A stretch of DNA of 64,000 nt from Thalassobacterium maritimum (lineage in GTDB: Bacteria; Verrucomicrobiota; Verrucomicrobiia; Opitutales; Coraliomargaritaceae), in contig NZ_JARXHW010000004.1 of NCBI RefSeq assembly GCF_031127805.1, forward strand, positions 111,660-175,659, read 5' to 3'. Shown here piece after piece: positions 16,978 through 26,325 of the stretch. Position 1 is the stretch's first letter. Every line of letters begins with the position of its first letter. Under the pieces are notes generated by a model that saw nothing but the letters and a program-made list of their open reading frames with translations, did no database searches and was not told the DNA's origin. The position numbers were made by a program, and so were the translations under genes.

Positions 16978-18300
16978 TTATAATTTTGGAAAGAGTTGCT
17001 TAATGTTCACTGGCAATCCAGTGGCCATGGATTGATTGGCGGCGATACCGGTCAAGATCGAGAGCGCGCCGTCCTTATGCCCGGCAGCACGCTTGAGTGG
17101 ATCTTCTTGTGGCTCGCCAAAGACATCGCGCAGTAAAATCTCATCGGCTCCGCCGTGCCCGCCACTGTTGCTTTCCTCAATTTCGATCTTCTGGGGTTCG
17201 CCCCAATGAGGACGATAGAGTAAACTTGTAGGTTCCAGCACCTGATGGCTGGCGCCCCCCTTGACATTACGGCTCAAATTGTGATCGCCCTCGCCTGCAC
17301 TGACGTAGGACTTCTCCGTGACATCAATCTCCAAGCGCCCTTGAGTTCCATTAAATGACACGCGGTAGCCCTCCCAAGGGGCAAAAGCGACAAGGTGATA
17401 GGTCATGACTGCCTTATTCTGATAGCGCACCATCACACCCACATCATCTTCGATCGAAATGCCGTCGCCGAATACATTTTGATCGCGTAAATAGCCATCG
17501 GCGGATTCGCATTCATAATACAGCTGCTTCAGCTCTTCATTCCCTGTCAGGTCCAATGCAAAAGGATCCCGCTGCACGCGCGTATCGTTAGTGCCGCGAA
17601 CGTAGCTGCGGGGCTCCCCACGCGCTTCGGCATTTTCACGGCCATAAAATCGCAGATCCCCCATAGCCACCACCGTTTCTGGACGACTCGACAACCACCA
17701 ATTGACTAGGTCGAAGTGGTGAGTGGACTTATGCACCATCAATCCCCCGCTGTTGCGCTTATCACGGTGCCAACGACGAAAATAATCCGCCCCATGCTGA
17801 GTATCGAGCATCCATTCAAAATGCAGCGAGGTCACCGTTCCAATCAAACCAGACTGCAACAACTCTTTGACCTTCGAATTTCGCGGGGCATAGCGGTAAT
17901 TGAAGGTCACGGTAAGCTTCTTTCCTGTGCGCTCTTGCGTCTCTAAAATCTGAGCGCACTTTTCAGTGTCCACTGTCATCGGCTTTTCTGTAACTACATC
18001 GCAGCCTGCTTCCATCGCACGACAGAGGTAGGTATGGTGAGTGCGATCGATCGTCGTCACGATCACCACGTCCACTTGGTGCGCTTGAATCATCTGTTCA
18101 AACGCCTCAGGGGCATAGCTGGGCAGGTCCAAACCGTCTGCTTTTTGCCATGCTTGCATGCGCAAAGGATTGATATCGCACAGTGCTACCAAGTCACAAG
18201 TGGCGGCATATTCTTTTAAAATTGCATTGCGAAACATCAAAGAGCGTGAGCCCGTGCCGACAATCGCGTAGCGCTTCTTTTGAGGGGTATCTTGAGACAT
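16978..18300 (-). CDS. Gfo/Idh/MocA-family oxidoreductase
   Basis: N-terminal Rossmann fold (YAIVGTGSRSLMF), the EKPMTVD catalytic-lysine motif (about 107) and a large C-terminal domain with GGLMVHKSTHHFDLVNWWL. At 440 aa it is longer than the usual 340-380. The extra length is a charged insert (YGRENAEARGEPRSYVRG) as in the larger glycoside-modifying subgroup. NAD(P)-dependent oxidation or epimerisation of a sugar or uronic acid is expected. It is first gene of the operon with the UxaE-like epimerase, 91 nt from the divergent araC-type gene. Confidence 0.88.
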   Translation of the reverse strand: MSQDTPQKKRYAIVGTGSRSLMFRNAILKEYAATCDLVALCDINPLRMQAWQKADGLDLPSYAPEAFEQMIQAHQVDVVIVTTIDRTHHTYLCRAMEAGCDVVTEKPMTVDTEKCAQILETQERTGKKLTVTFNYRYAPRNSKVKELLQSGLIGTVTSLHFEWMLDTQHGADYFRRWHRDKRNSGGLMVHKSTHHFDLVNWWLSSRPETVVAMGDLRFYGRENAEARGEPRSYVRGTNDTRVQRDPFALDLTGNEELKQLYYECESADGYLRDQNVFGDGISIEDDVGVMVRYQNKAVMTYHLVAFAPWEGYRVSFNGTQGRLEIDVTEKSYVSAGEGDHNLSRNVKGGASHQVLEPTSLLYRPHWGEPQKIEIEESNSGGHGGADEILLRDVFGEPQEDPLKRAAGHKDGALSILTGIAANQSMATGLPVNIKQLFPKL

Positions 18301-18345
18301 CAGTCTTAGTATCTCGTATTACGCGGATATAGTCCATAGCCGCAG

Positions 18346-18377
18346 CGCTCAATAATTTGACATTATCGCTCAATAAT
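18346..18377. promoter_or_regulatory. Direct-repeat operator in the divergent promoter region
   Basis: cgctcaataat occurs at 18346-18356 and again at 18367-18377, exactly 21 bp apart (two helical turns), between the divergent oxidoreductase and araC-type genes. Same-orientation half-sites one or two turns apart are what AraC-family proteins bind. Binding by the adjacent regulator is inference. Confidence 0.6.
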
Positions 18378-18391
18378 GAAGTCTAGATGAC

Positions 18392-19189
18392 ATGCTCGCC
18401 TATTTCAGCTACGGCAAACGTCGCTATTACGAAAACCCACTCAACCACCTCCAGCAGCAACGGCGCTTCTGGGAGTTTCAAGCGGTAATACAAGGGCGCA
18501 TAGGCAAAATGCCTGCGGGCGTCACCACCACGAGCATCCATGCATCCACCCTTTGGCTCTCCCCCCCCGGCTCCGCACACGGATGGGCAGGTGAACCCAA
18601 GAAAGACGCGACGATCGTGGTCTTTCACTTCAGCTACATTCCTAAAAGTCTGGCAACTTTGATCAATAGCCGGCAACAGGTCGAAATTCCACTCTCTTCG
18701 GAAAATTGCCGTCGCCTGCGCAAGCTGGCGCAGGGGGTGCAAAATTACTGGGAGCGCCCCGCGCCCGGCATGCTACTTTGCTATGAGCACGCTTTGCTAG
18801 AGCTAAGTTTTCTGACCCACGAAGCCCTCCAGCACGACCAGAGCCTCCCGGAGCATCGTAAGCAATCCAATGCGGCGGTACAACAAGCACTACTGTGGTA
18901 TAACGAACATATGCAAGACAACCCAAGTTTGACCACGATTGCACAAAAAGTGCACAGCTCTCCGGCCAACCTGCGGCGCCTCTTTCACCAAAGCCTGCAA
19001 GCCTCTCCTAAAGACGTGTTTGATCAATTGCGCTATCAACGCGCAATGCAGCTACTCACCGATACCCACGAACCTCTTGCAAAGATAGCAGATAAGTGCG
19101 GCTTTCAAGACCAGAGTGCTTTCTCAAGAGCTTTCAAGCATCACTTTATGTGTAGCCCAAGTGAGATCAGAAGTCCGAAAGTTGATTAA
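18392..19189 (+). CDS. AraC-family transcriptional regulator
   Basis: The N-terminal cupin-type ligand domain (FWEFQAVIQGRIGKMPAG, about 27-150) is followed by two helix-turn-helix units. HTH 1 is PSLTTIAQKVHSSPANLRRLFHQ; HTH 2 is PLAKIADKCGFQDQSAFSRAFK, with the classic SPSEIR ending. It is divergent from the epimerase/oxidoreductase operon and so is its likely sugar-responsive activator. ATG 18392 lies 14 nt after the proximal operator half-site, suggesting autoregulation. Confidence 0.92.
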   Translation: MLAYFSYGKRRYYENPLNHLQQQRRFWEFQAVIQGRIGKMPAGVTTTSIHASTLWLSPPGSAHGWAGEPKKDATIVVFHFSYIPKSLATLINSRQQVEIPLSSENCRRLRKLAQGVQNYWERPAPGMLLCYEHALLELSFLTHEALQHDQSLPEHRKQSNAAVQQALLWYNEHMQDNPSLTTIAQKVHSSPANLRRLFHQSLQASPKDVFDQLRYQRAMQLLTDTHEPLAKIADKCGFQDQSAFSRAFKHHFMCSPSEIRSPKVD

Positions 19190-19261
19190 GCCGGCATCCA
19201 AACGATGTTTCTTCAATAGAAGCACAAGACTGACTCAGGCTAATCACTTCGTGCGGATTAA

Positions 19262-20440
19262 CTATTTTGAACTGGGCAACTCAAGGTCCACCTCAACATC
19301 TTCTTCATAGTCCACGCCAGGGAGCGAAAAGCCGAAAAGTGTAAGAAAGTTTTCCTGATATCCAGCGTAGTCCGACTCGGTAAAGAGAGTCTCACTTGTG
19401 ATGCCCGGCCAAATATCGGCAACAGCTTGCTGCACATCCGGCTCCATTTCCCAATCGTCGACACGAATACGGCCCACCTCATCCAACTGGAGGTCATCCC
19501 CATAGAGGCGGTCGTTGAGCAGGCGCACCATTTGCTCGATGCAATCCTCGTGCGTCCCCTTGGCCTTCATGATCTTAAACAAGATAGAAATATAAAGTGG
19601 CACGACAGGGATCGCAGAGCTGGCTTGTGTCACCACTGCCTTATTCACAGCGACGTAGGCAGCACAGTCGTGCTTCTCTGTAATCGCAGCTGCCGCACGC
19701 TCCACATCTTTCTTCGCTTGGCCGATTGTACCGTTAGTGTAGACGGGCCATGTCAACTCTGGGCCGATGTAAGAATAAGCGACGCTCTTGGCACCTGGTG
19801 CCAGCACGCCCGCCTGATCAAGTGCATCCATCCAGAGCTCCCAGTCCTCTCCCCCCATTACTTTAATGGTATGTTCCACATCGTCGCCTTCGGCCGGCTC
19901 AATGGTAACTTCGCAAACTTGGTCCTTATCGGTATCGAGGCTGCGATTGGTGAAAGACTCTCCGATTGGCTTGAGCACGGACTTGTAGGTCTCGCCCGTC
20001 TTGGGATCGGTACGGCGCGGTGAAGCGAGGCTATAAACCACGAGATCGACTTGCCCGAGGTCAGCCTTAATCGTTTCGATCGTTTGCGCCTTGATCTCGT
20101 CCGAAAAGGCATCGCCATTAATACTCTTGGCGTAAAGGCCTGCCTCATGCGCGGCTTTTTCAAAAGCCACCGAGTTGTACCAGCCTGCGCTCGCAGGTTT
20201 GCCCTTAATCGAAGGACGCTCATAGAACACGCCTAATGTAGCTGCATCATGGCCAAAAGCCGACGCAATACGGGTCGAAAGCCCGTAGCCAGTCGAACTG
20301 CCGATCACCAAAACTTTCTTAGGGCCACCTGACTTCTTCGCCGCTTTGGCAACTTCAATCTCTTGGCGAACTTTTGCTTCGCAACCCTTAGGGTGCGCAG
20401 TAATACATACAAATCCTCGAATACGTGGCTTAACTATCAT
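19262..20440 (-). CDS. fabV: Trans-2-enoyl-CoA/ACP reductase
   Basis: FabV carries out the last reduction of fatty acid elongation and is the triclosan-tolerant enoyl reductase type. The start at ATG 20440 gives the canonical MIVKPRIRGFVCITAHPKGC; the frame extends 9 codons further up without support. NAD-binding GSSTGYGLSTRIASAFG (about 50-66) and the catalytic Tyr-x8-Lys in YTNGTIGQAK are present. The 392-aa length is normal. With accA elsewhere in the window this supports a standard FAS II with FabV in place of FabI. Confidence 0.96.
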   Translation of the reverse strand: MIVKPRIRGFVCITAHPKGCEAKVRQEIEVAKAAKKSGGPKKVLVIGSSTGYGLSTRIASAFGHDAATLGVFYERPSIKGKPASAGWYNSVAFEKAAHEAGLYAKSINGDAFSDEIKAQTIETIKADLGQVDLVVYSLASPRRTDPKTGETYKSVLKPIGESFTNRSLDTDKDQVCEVTIEPAEGDDVEHTIKVMGGEDWELWMDALDQAGVLAPGAKSVAYSYIGPELTWPVYTNGTIGQAKKDVERAAAAITEKHDCAAYVAVNKAVVTQASSAIPVVPLYISILFKIMKAKGTHEDCIEQMVRLLNDRLYGDDLQLDEVGRIRVDDWEMEPDVQQAVADIWPGITSETLFTESDYAGYQENFLTLFGFSLPGVDYEEDVEVDLELPSSK

Positions 20441-20523
20441 AAGTCTATCAGTGAGTGGTTTAGGCAATAAAAGAGCCTATCAAAAACAGGGATTGCCCCA
20501 GTGGCAACCGGTAATTCACAGCA

Positions 20524-21882
20524 TCAACCTTTGCCGATACCGCTAGCTTCGAAGCCGATTTCGCGCAGCGCTTCTAGGTCGAGCAAGTTGCGCCCATCGA
20601 AAAGGAAGGCCGGCAATTGCATTTGATCGTAGATCTTCTGGAAGTCGAGCGCTTGGAACTCGTCCCACTGAGTGAGCACTAGAATCGCGTGCGCATCCTT
20701 AGTCGCCTCATACGCATCCTTGCAGTAAGTCACGTATTGATTGTCCGCATCAATCCCGAGATCACGCTGAATCTGTGCTGCTTCCACCTTAGGATCGTAA
20801 ATCGCAATATTTGCCTGCTCCTCCAGTAAGTCTTTACAGATATAAATAGCCGCCGACTCCCGCGTATCGTTGGTATCCTTCTTAAATGCAAAGCCCAGCA
20901 CGGCGATCTTCTTATCCGAGACTGTATTAAACATGGTCGAAATCACACGGCGACTGAAGCGGCGCTTCTGGTAGTCGTTCATCTCGATCACACCATTCCA
21001 ATAAGACGCCACCTCGGGCAAACCAAAGTGCTCGCATAGGTAGACTAAATTGAGAATGTCTTTCTGAAAACAAGAGCCCCCAAATCCGACCGAAGATTTT
21101 AAAAACTTAGGGCCAATACGACTATCTGTACCGATCGCGTGCGCGACTTCATCCACATTGGCTTCGGTCGCCTCGCAGAGCGCAGAAATCGCATTAATGG
21201 AGGAAATACGCTGCGCGAGGAAGGCGTTGGCAGTCAGTTTGGAGAGCTCGGAGGACCACAGGTTAGTGGTCAACACACGCTCACGTGGCACCCAGGTCGC
21301 ATAAACATCTACCAAGGCCTGAATCGCTGCCTTGCCCTCGGGTGTTTGATCGCCACCAATCAGCACGCGGTCGGGCGCTTCGAGGTCGGCCATGGCAGTG
21401 CCTTCAGCCAAAAACTCTGGATTCGACAGGATTTGAAATTTACGACCATTCGAATTCGACTCCAAGATGCGCTTGACCGACTCCGCAGTCCGCACTGGCA
21501 AGGTCGACTTTTCCACGACAATCTTATCATCCTCAGCCACTTCCGCGATCTTACGAGCACATTTCTCAATGAAGCGGAGATCCGCCGCACGGCCAGCGCC
21601 CACACCGTAGGTTTTGGTCGGCGTGTTCACACTCAGAAAAATCATGTCCGCCTCGCGAATGGCAGTGTCGACATCGGTCGAGAAAAACAAGTTGGTGCCA
21701 CGCGCGCCCGCCACAATCTCGTCTAAGCCAGGTTCGAACACGGGCAATTTGTCCGAGTTCCAAGCATCAATACGAGCTTGGTTAATATCCACAACCGTGA
21801 CAGTGTGCTCACTGCACTTATGTGCGATCATGGCCATGGTAGGCCCACCAACGTATCCTGCTCCGATGCAACAAATCTTCAT
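20524..21882 (-). CDS. ugd: UDP-glucose 6-dehydrogenase, animal/plant-type
   Basis: Oxidises UDP-glucose to UDP-glucuronate in two NAD-dependent steps. Rossmann motif GAGYVGGPT at residues 7-15, catalytic Cys in SVGFGGSCFQKD, and the C-terminal FAFKKDTNDTRES block. The start at ATG 21882 (MKICCIGAGYVGG) is right; the frame extends 33 codons upstream without homology. Many blocks (NPEFLAEGTAMADL, LTANAFLAQRISSINAISAL, NLVYLCEHFGLPEVA) match the eukaryotic UGDH subfamily more closely than typical bacterial Ugd. UDP-glucuronate would feed polysaccharide synthesis. A TIGR04282 glycosyltransferase is divergent. Confidence 0.95.
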   Translation of the reverse strand: MKICCIGAGYVGGPTMAMIAHKCSEHTVTVVDINQARIDAWNSDKLPVFEPGLDEIVAGARGTNLFFSTDVDTAIREADMIFLSVNTPTKTYGVGAGRAADLRFIEKCARKIAEVAEDDKIVVEKSTLPVRTAESVKRILESNSNGRKFQILSNPEFLAEGTAMADLEAPDRVLIGGDQTPEGKAAIQALVDVYATWVPRERVLTTNLWSSELSKLTANAFLAQRISSINAISALCEATEANVDEVAHAIGTDSRIGPKFLKSSVGFGGSCFQKDILNLVYLCEHFGLPEVASYWNGVIEMNDYQKRRFSRRVISTMFNTVSDKKIAVLGFAFKKDTNDTRESAAIYICKDLLEEQANIAIYDPKVEAAQIQRDLGIDADNQYVTYCKDAYEATKDAHAILVLTQWDEFQALDFQKIYDQMQLPAFLFDGRNLLDLEALREIGFEASGIGKG

Positions 21883-22018
21883 GTCCGATTTAGGTATAGA
21901 ATCTGATACCCCTGACAAGGGAATTTTATAAGAACTGATGACTCTCAACAGGCACTCTCGATAGCCACTCGATCGTGCCAATCAAATCACTAGACACTAC
22001 CAATCCAATACCTGTAAC

Positions 22019-22657
22019 ATGTCCGCAATACTCATTTTCCTCAAAGCCCCTCACAAAGGTTACGTAAAAACTCGCCTTGCACACGACGTGGGCCCGGAGC
22101 GAGCACTACAGGTTTACCGCGCTTTAGTGATGCGCCAATGCTCTGCTTTACCCACTCAGGCACAGCTAGAAGTTCACTACACTCCAAGCGACGCAGGTCC
22201 TGAAATGCAAAAATGGTTAGGTCGCACAGCAAGCTACTTTCCCCAAAAAGAAGGTGACCTAGGCACGCGCTTACAGGGCGCCATCGAGCAAGCCTTTAAG
22301 CGCGGGGCACAAACTGTAACTTGTATCGGGGGCGACTGCCCGCAGCTGGAAACAAAGCACTTTGAGCAAGCCAATCAGCTCTTGGCGAAGGGCCATGATA
22401 TAGTCTTTGGCCCCAGCGAAGACGGTGGCTACTACTTGGCCGCGCTCAAAGCCCCCATCCCCGAGCTCTTTCAGGACATTCCCTGGAGCACAGGCGAGAC
22501 CCTGCAAGTCTCACTACAACGAGCCAGAGATTTGCAACTTAAGGTCGGTCTACTAGAGGCACTCTACGACATCGACGAAGTCAGCGAGTTAAACCGTGCA
22601 TTAGCAGATAAGCGAATCCAGCTCGAGTGCCTTCCACCAGATATACAAAGCGGCTGA
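22019..22657 (+). CDS. TIGR04282-family (DUF2064) glycosyltransferase
   Basis: A GT-A-like fold protein starting IFLKAPHKGYVKTRLAHDVG, with EGDLGTRLQGAIEQAF, IGGDCPQL (candidate DxD-like site) and GPSEDGGYYLAAL. This is the family annotated as arsenosugar biosynthesis-type glycosyltransferase. The partner radical-SAM arsenosugar genes are not beside it, so the arsenosugar role is not supported here. At 212 aa it is full length. Confidence 0.88.
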   Translation: MSAILIFLKAPHKGYVKTRLAHDVGPERALQVYRALVMRQCSALPTQAQLEVHYTPSDAGPEMQKWLGRTASYFPQKEGDLGTRLQGAIEQAFKRGAQTVTCIGGDCPQLETKHFEQANQLLAKGHDIVFGPSEDGGYYLAALKAPIPELFQDIPWSTGETLQVSLQRARDLQLKVGLLEALYDIDEVSELNRALADKRIQLECLPPDIQSG

Positions 22658-22712
22658 AATTAGGAAACCTCCTCCACTCAATCTCGCCTCTGCCAGTTCA
22701 AGCCCCACCTGA

Positions 22713-23810
22713 TTATTTCGACGCCTTGTTATAATCTGGGAAGAACAAGGTAAAACGGGTCCCCTGCCCGACTTGACTCGTCACCGAAATACTTCCTCCC
22801 AAACTAGTCATGTAATGGTGTACCAAATATAGCCCCACTCCCTTACTATCAGCACGATCATGAAATTTTTGATGAAGTTTAAAAACAAGATCGCGATTCT
22901 GTTCTGCATCAAAACCGATGCCATTGTCACTAAACTCCAGCTCCACACCACGCTCAACTGCACGCGAACAAACACGAATTTGGACCGGACGGCCAGGGTG
23001 CGCATACTTCAACGAATTAGTCAGTAAATTCATAAAAATACCTTCGAGGTATGCACGGTGAAAACAAACACGAGGACACTCTTCCACTTCGAGCTGAATC
23101 TGCGCCCTGGAGCGCTCAATAAGATACCGAACCGAGGATTGCACGCTCGTAAAAACCACCGCAAGATCAAGTAACTCCAGCATGGATTGATGCCCTTCTG
23201 CATTGAGGTTATCGACATAACGGTCGAGCATTTTCATTAGATCTTCAGCTGAAAGCGCCAGAATTTCCAGTGTTTCGAGCGTGGCCGGGTCTTTAATCTG
23301 GCTCGTATCAATCAGACTACTCAAGGCGACCAAACCAGCCACTGGCGAGCGGATATCGTGTGCAGTCGCATTGGTGAGATGCTTGAGTCGCTGATTCGTC
23401 TCCGCCAGTTCTGACAAGAGCTCATTACGCTGCGCCTCGCGTGTCTTAATATCCGATATATCTTTTGCGATTGCGTAGACGAGTTCAAGGTCCGGCATCG
23501 GGATCGAATTCCAAGACAACCAGACGACCTTACCGTCCTTATGCAGATAGCGATTCTCAAAATTGTGAAGTGGCTGCCCACTCACAATCGCGGCTCGATG
23601 CTGCGCAGTCATCTCAACATCACTGGGGTGAATAAAATCACGGATCGGACGAGCCATTAACTCACGCTCAGAGTAACCGAGTGTATCACAGACTGCGGGA
23701 TTAATTCGCTTAAAATACCCGTCAAATCCAGCGATGCAAAGCATGTCCGGTGAAGTTTCAAAAAAGGGATCCACCGCATATTCTGACTCTGAACGTTCCA
23801 TATTTCGCAT
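22713..23810 (-). CDS. PAS-domain sensor histidine kinase
   Basis: No membrane segment is present, so it is cytoplasmic. PAS domain about 10-130 (DMLCIAGFDGYFKRINPAV, DGKVVWLSWNSIP), then a DHp helix with phospho-acceptor His in NATAHDIRSPVAGL, and a HATPase_c domain with N-box NLLTNSLKYA, G1 FSDNGIGFD and G2 KGVGLYLVHHY. I chose ATG 23810; the frame opens with a TTG five codons upstream, and another ATG follows 3 codons later. No response regulator is adjacent (orphan kinase). It is divergent from sucC with 261 nt between starts. Confidence 0.92.
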   Translation of the reverse strand: MRNMERSESEYAVDPFFETSPDMLCIAGFDGYFKRINPAVCDTLGYSERELMARPIRDFIHPSDVEMTAQHRAAIVSGQPLHNFENRYLHKDGKVVWLSWNSIPMPDLELVYAIAKDISDIKTREAQRNELLSELAETNQRLKHLTNATAHDIRSPVAGLVALSSLIDTSQIKDPATLETLEILALSAEDLMKMLDRYVDNLNAEGHQSMLELLDLAVVFTSVQSSVRYLIERSRAQIQLEVEECPRVCFHRAYLEGIFMNLLTNSLKYAHPGRPVQIRVCSRAVERGVELEFSDNGIGFDAEQNRDLVFKLHQKFHDRADSKGVGLYLVHHYMTSLGGSISVTSQVGQGTRFTLFFPDYNKASK

Positions 23811-24071
23811 ACACAGATTAAGCAATCGCTCTGATCAATTGCAATCTCTGAAATCAACAGACAGGTCCGCTTACTTGAATGGCTCCCCCTCATGGCCGAT
23901 CACTGTTTACAATTGAGAGCGCTCCCCTAATCCGCGAAATCTGCTCTAAAGTCAAAGCACGACTTATACTCACATTTCTTTTGCGAAAATAATCCAAAAT
24001 ATATTGCACCGAATCAAGCGAGTCGGCATACACGACGCTTTCGTGTCTTTAACATAAACTAAGAAATACAG

Positions 24072-25262
24072 ATGAATATCCACGAGTATCAGGCCAAACG
24101 CCTTCTTCAGGAATACGGGGTCCCCGTCCCGCGCGGTTATGCCGCAACGAATTCCCGAGAGGTTGAAACCGCTATCTCCCACCTTGGCGACGACATGATC
24201 GTTGTGAAGGCCCAAATCCACGCAGGTGGCCGCGGCAAGGGAACTTTCACCGATGGCTACAAGGGTGGCGTTAAGGTGGTCAAAAACCGTGAAGAAGCCC
24301 AGGAAGCGGCCAACCACATGTTAGATAACACGCTCGTCACTGCACAGACGGGCCCTGAAGGCCGTAAGGTACAGACGCTTTATTTCACTGAGGCTTGTGA
24401 TATTGATCACGAGTATTATCTCGCAATCGTGCTGGATCGCGAAACTGCACAATCTGTCATCATCGCCTCGACTGAAGGCGGTATGGATATCGAAGCGGTC
24501 GCCGAAAAGACTCCGGAAAAAATCATCCGTGTGCCCATCTCGCCTACAATGGGCTTGCGCCACTACCACTGCCGCCGCGTCGCATTTGCCCTCGGCTTTG
24601 CCGGCGATCAGGTCAAGCAATTTGCACGCATTCTCACAGGTCTCTACAAGATGTTCTGGGAAAAGAATGCGATGCTGGTCGAGATCAACCCACTGGTCAC
24701 CACCAAGCAGGGTCAACTCATCGCACTCGATGCCAAGGTTTCCTTCGACAGCAATGCGATCTTCCAACACCCGGAAATTCAACAGCTGCGCGACTTGAAT
24801 GAGGAAGATCCTAAAGAGATCGAAGCCTCGAAGCACAATTTGGCCTACATCGCACTCGATGGTAACATCGCTTGTATGGTCAACGGCGCAGGTCTGGCCA
24901 TGGCGACGATGGACATCATTCAAAGCTTTGGTGGTTCCCCCGCCAACTTCCTGGATGTGGGCGGAGGCGCCAACGAAGACCAGGTCACTGCTGCTTTTAA
25001 AATCATTTTGTCCGACCCCAATGTGAAGGGTATCCTCGTGAACATCTTCGGTGGTATCATGAAGTGCGACGTGATCGCCAACGGCATCGTAGCTGCGGCG
25101 AAGAATGTCGAAATTAAAGTGCCATTGGTGGTGCGTCTCGAAGGCACCAATGTCGAAGCTGGTAAGAAGATCCTGCGCGAAAGTGGTGTCGCTTTGACAC
25201 CTGCGGACAGCTTGGTTCAAGCCGCCGAGATCATCGTAGAACAAGTCAAGAACGCTGACTAA
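24072..25262 (+). CDS. sucC: Succinyl-CoA synthetase subunit beta
   Basis: Makes succinate and NTP from succinyl-CoA in the TCA cycle. The ATP-grasp domain begins MNIHEYQAKRLLQEYGVPVP; IHAGGRGKGTF holds the nucleotide and CoA site residues, and the C-terminal flavodoxin-like domain contains GILVNIFGGIMKCDVIA. The 396-aa length is normal. It is followed after 35 nt by sucD. The upstream gap to the histidine kinase is AT-rich; no confident promoter was found. Confidence 0.97.
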   Translation: MNIHEYQAKRLLQEYGVPVPRGYAATNSREVETAISHLGDDMIVVKAQIHAGGRGKGTFTDGYKGGVKVVKNREEAQEAANHMLDNTLVTAQTGPEGRKVQTLYFTEACDIDHEYYLAIVLDRETAQSVIIASTEGGMDIEAVAEKTPEKIIRVPISPTMGLRHYHCRRVAFALGFAGDQVKQFARILTGLYKMFWEKNAMLVEINPLVTTKQGQLIALDAKVSFDSNAIFQHPEIQQLRDLNEEDPKEIEASKHNLAYIALDGNIACMVNGAGLAMATMDIIQSFGGSPANFLDVGGGANEDQVTAAFKIILSDPNVKGILVNIFGGIMKCDVIANGIVAAAKNVEIKVPLVVRLEGTNVEAGKKILRESGVALTPADSLVQAAEIIVEQVKNAD

Positions 25263-25297
25263 ATCCCAATAACGATCACATTTAACACAACATTCCA

Positions 25298-26182
25298 ATG
25301 AGTATTCTCGTTAACAAAGACACACGTCTCGTCGTTCAAGGGATCACCGGTAAGACCGGCACCTTCCACACACAACAATGCATCGAATACGGCACAAATG
25401 TCGTCGCCGGTGTGACTCCCGGCAAGGGCGGTCAAATGTGGGAAGGCAAGGTACCTGTATGCAATACAGTCGCCGAAGCAGTCGAACAACACGGCGCCAA
25501 CGTCTCCGTCATCTATGTGCCACCAGCCTTCGCAGCGGACTCGATCCTCGAGGCCATCGAAGCAGAAATCCCTCTTGTCATTTGCATCACTGAGGGTGTG
25601 CCCGTGCGTGACATGGCAGAAGTGCGTCGCCGCCTCTACTTCCACAACACAAAGACTCGCCTGATCGGCCCCAATTGCCCAGGTATCATCACACCGGGTG
25701 AATGTAAGATCGGCATCATGCCTGGCTACATTCACAAGCCAGGTCGTGTCGGTGTGGTCTCCCGCTCCGGCACCCTCACCTACGAGGCGGTCTGGCAACT
25801 CACACAACGCGGACATGGTCAATCCACTTGCATCGGCATCGGTGGTGACCCCATCAATGGCACTTCGCAATTGGACGCGGTGCGCATGCTCAACGAAGAT
25901 CCTGAAACAGACGCAATCATCATGATTGGTGAAATCGGTGGCAGCGCGGAAGAAGAAGCCTGCGCTTACATCAAGGAGCACGTGAAGAAGCCAGTCGCTG
26001 GTTTCATCGCAGGTGCCTCTGCTCCCAAGGGCCGCACAATGGGCCACGCTGGAGCGATCGTTTCTGCAAGTGGCGCCGGCACAGCCGAAGCCAAGTTTGC
26101 AGCGATGGAAGATGCGGGCGTATCAATCGCACGTAACCCATCCGAAATCGCTGACGCACTGCTCAAGATCTACAAGGGCTAA
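25298..26182 (+). CDS. sucD: Succinyl-CoA synthetase subunit alpha
   Basis: Partner of SucC. CoA-binding Rossmann fold with VQGITGKTGTFHTQQ, VVSRSGTLTYEAVWQLT and the phosphohistidine in MGHAGAIVSA (about 248). The 294-aa length is standard. A strong terminator closes the operon. Confidence 0.97.
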   Translation: MSILVNKDTRLVVQGITGKTGTFHTQQCIEYGTNVVAGVTPGKGGQMWEGKVPVCNTVAEAVEQHGANVSVIYVPPAFAADSILEAIEAEIPLVICITEGVPVRDMAEVRRRLYFHNTKTRLIGPNCPGIITPGECKIGIMPGYIHKPGRVGVVSRSGTLTYEAVWQLTQRGHGQSTCIGIGGDPINGTSQLDAVRMLNEDPETDAIIMIGEIGGSAEEEACAYIKEHVKKPVAGFIAGASAPKGRTMGHAGAIVSASGAGTAEAKFAAMEDAGVSIARNPSEIADALLKIYKG

Positions 26183-26240
26183 TTGAAGCTCTGAACGAAG
26201 CAGGCACAGCATGCAAGCTGGCCTGAATCACACATTTTCA

Positions 26241-26280
26241 GTCTGTCCGTGGCCGATGCGCCCGGGCAGGCTTTTTTTTT
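26241..26280 (+). terminator. Terminator of sucCD
   Basis: Stem gtctgtccg/cgggcaggc (9 pairs, two G-U) with a 13-nt loop, followed by nine T. Confidence 0.8.
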
Positions 26281-26325
26281 GAATAAGTCGCAGTGCTGCG
26301 ATCAACTCACCGCAGCACTGCAGGA

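Noticed and set aside
22019..22657. Arsenosugar biosynthesis role for the TIGR04282 glycosyltransferase
   Set aside because: The family name suggests it, but no radical-SAM arsenosugar gene or arsenic gene is adjacent.
24321..26047. Long open frames antisense to sucC and sucD (325 and 262 codons)
   Set aside because: They mirror the codon structure of highly conserved sucCD, are rich in His/Asp from reversed codons, lack family motifs and have no separate ribosome site.
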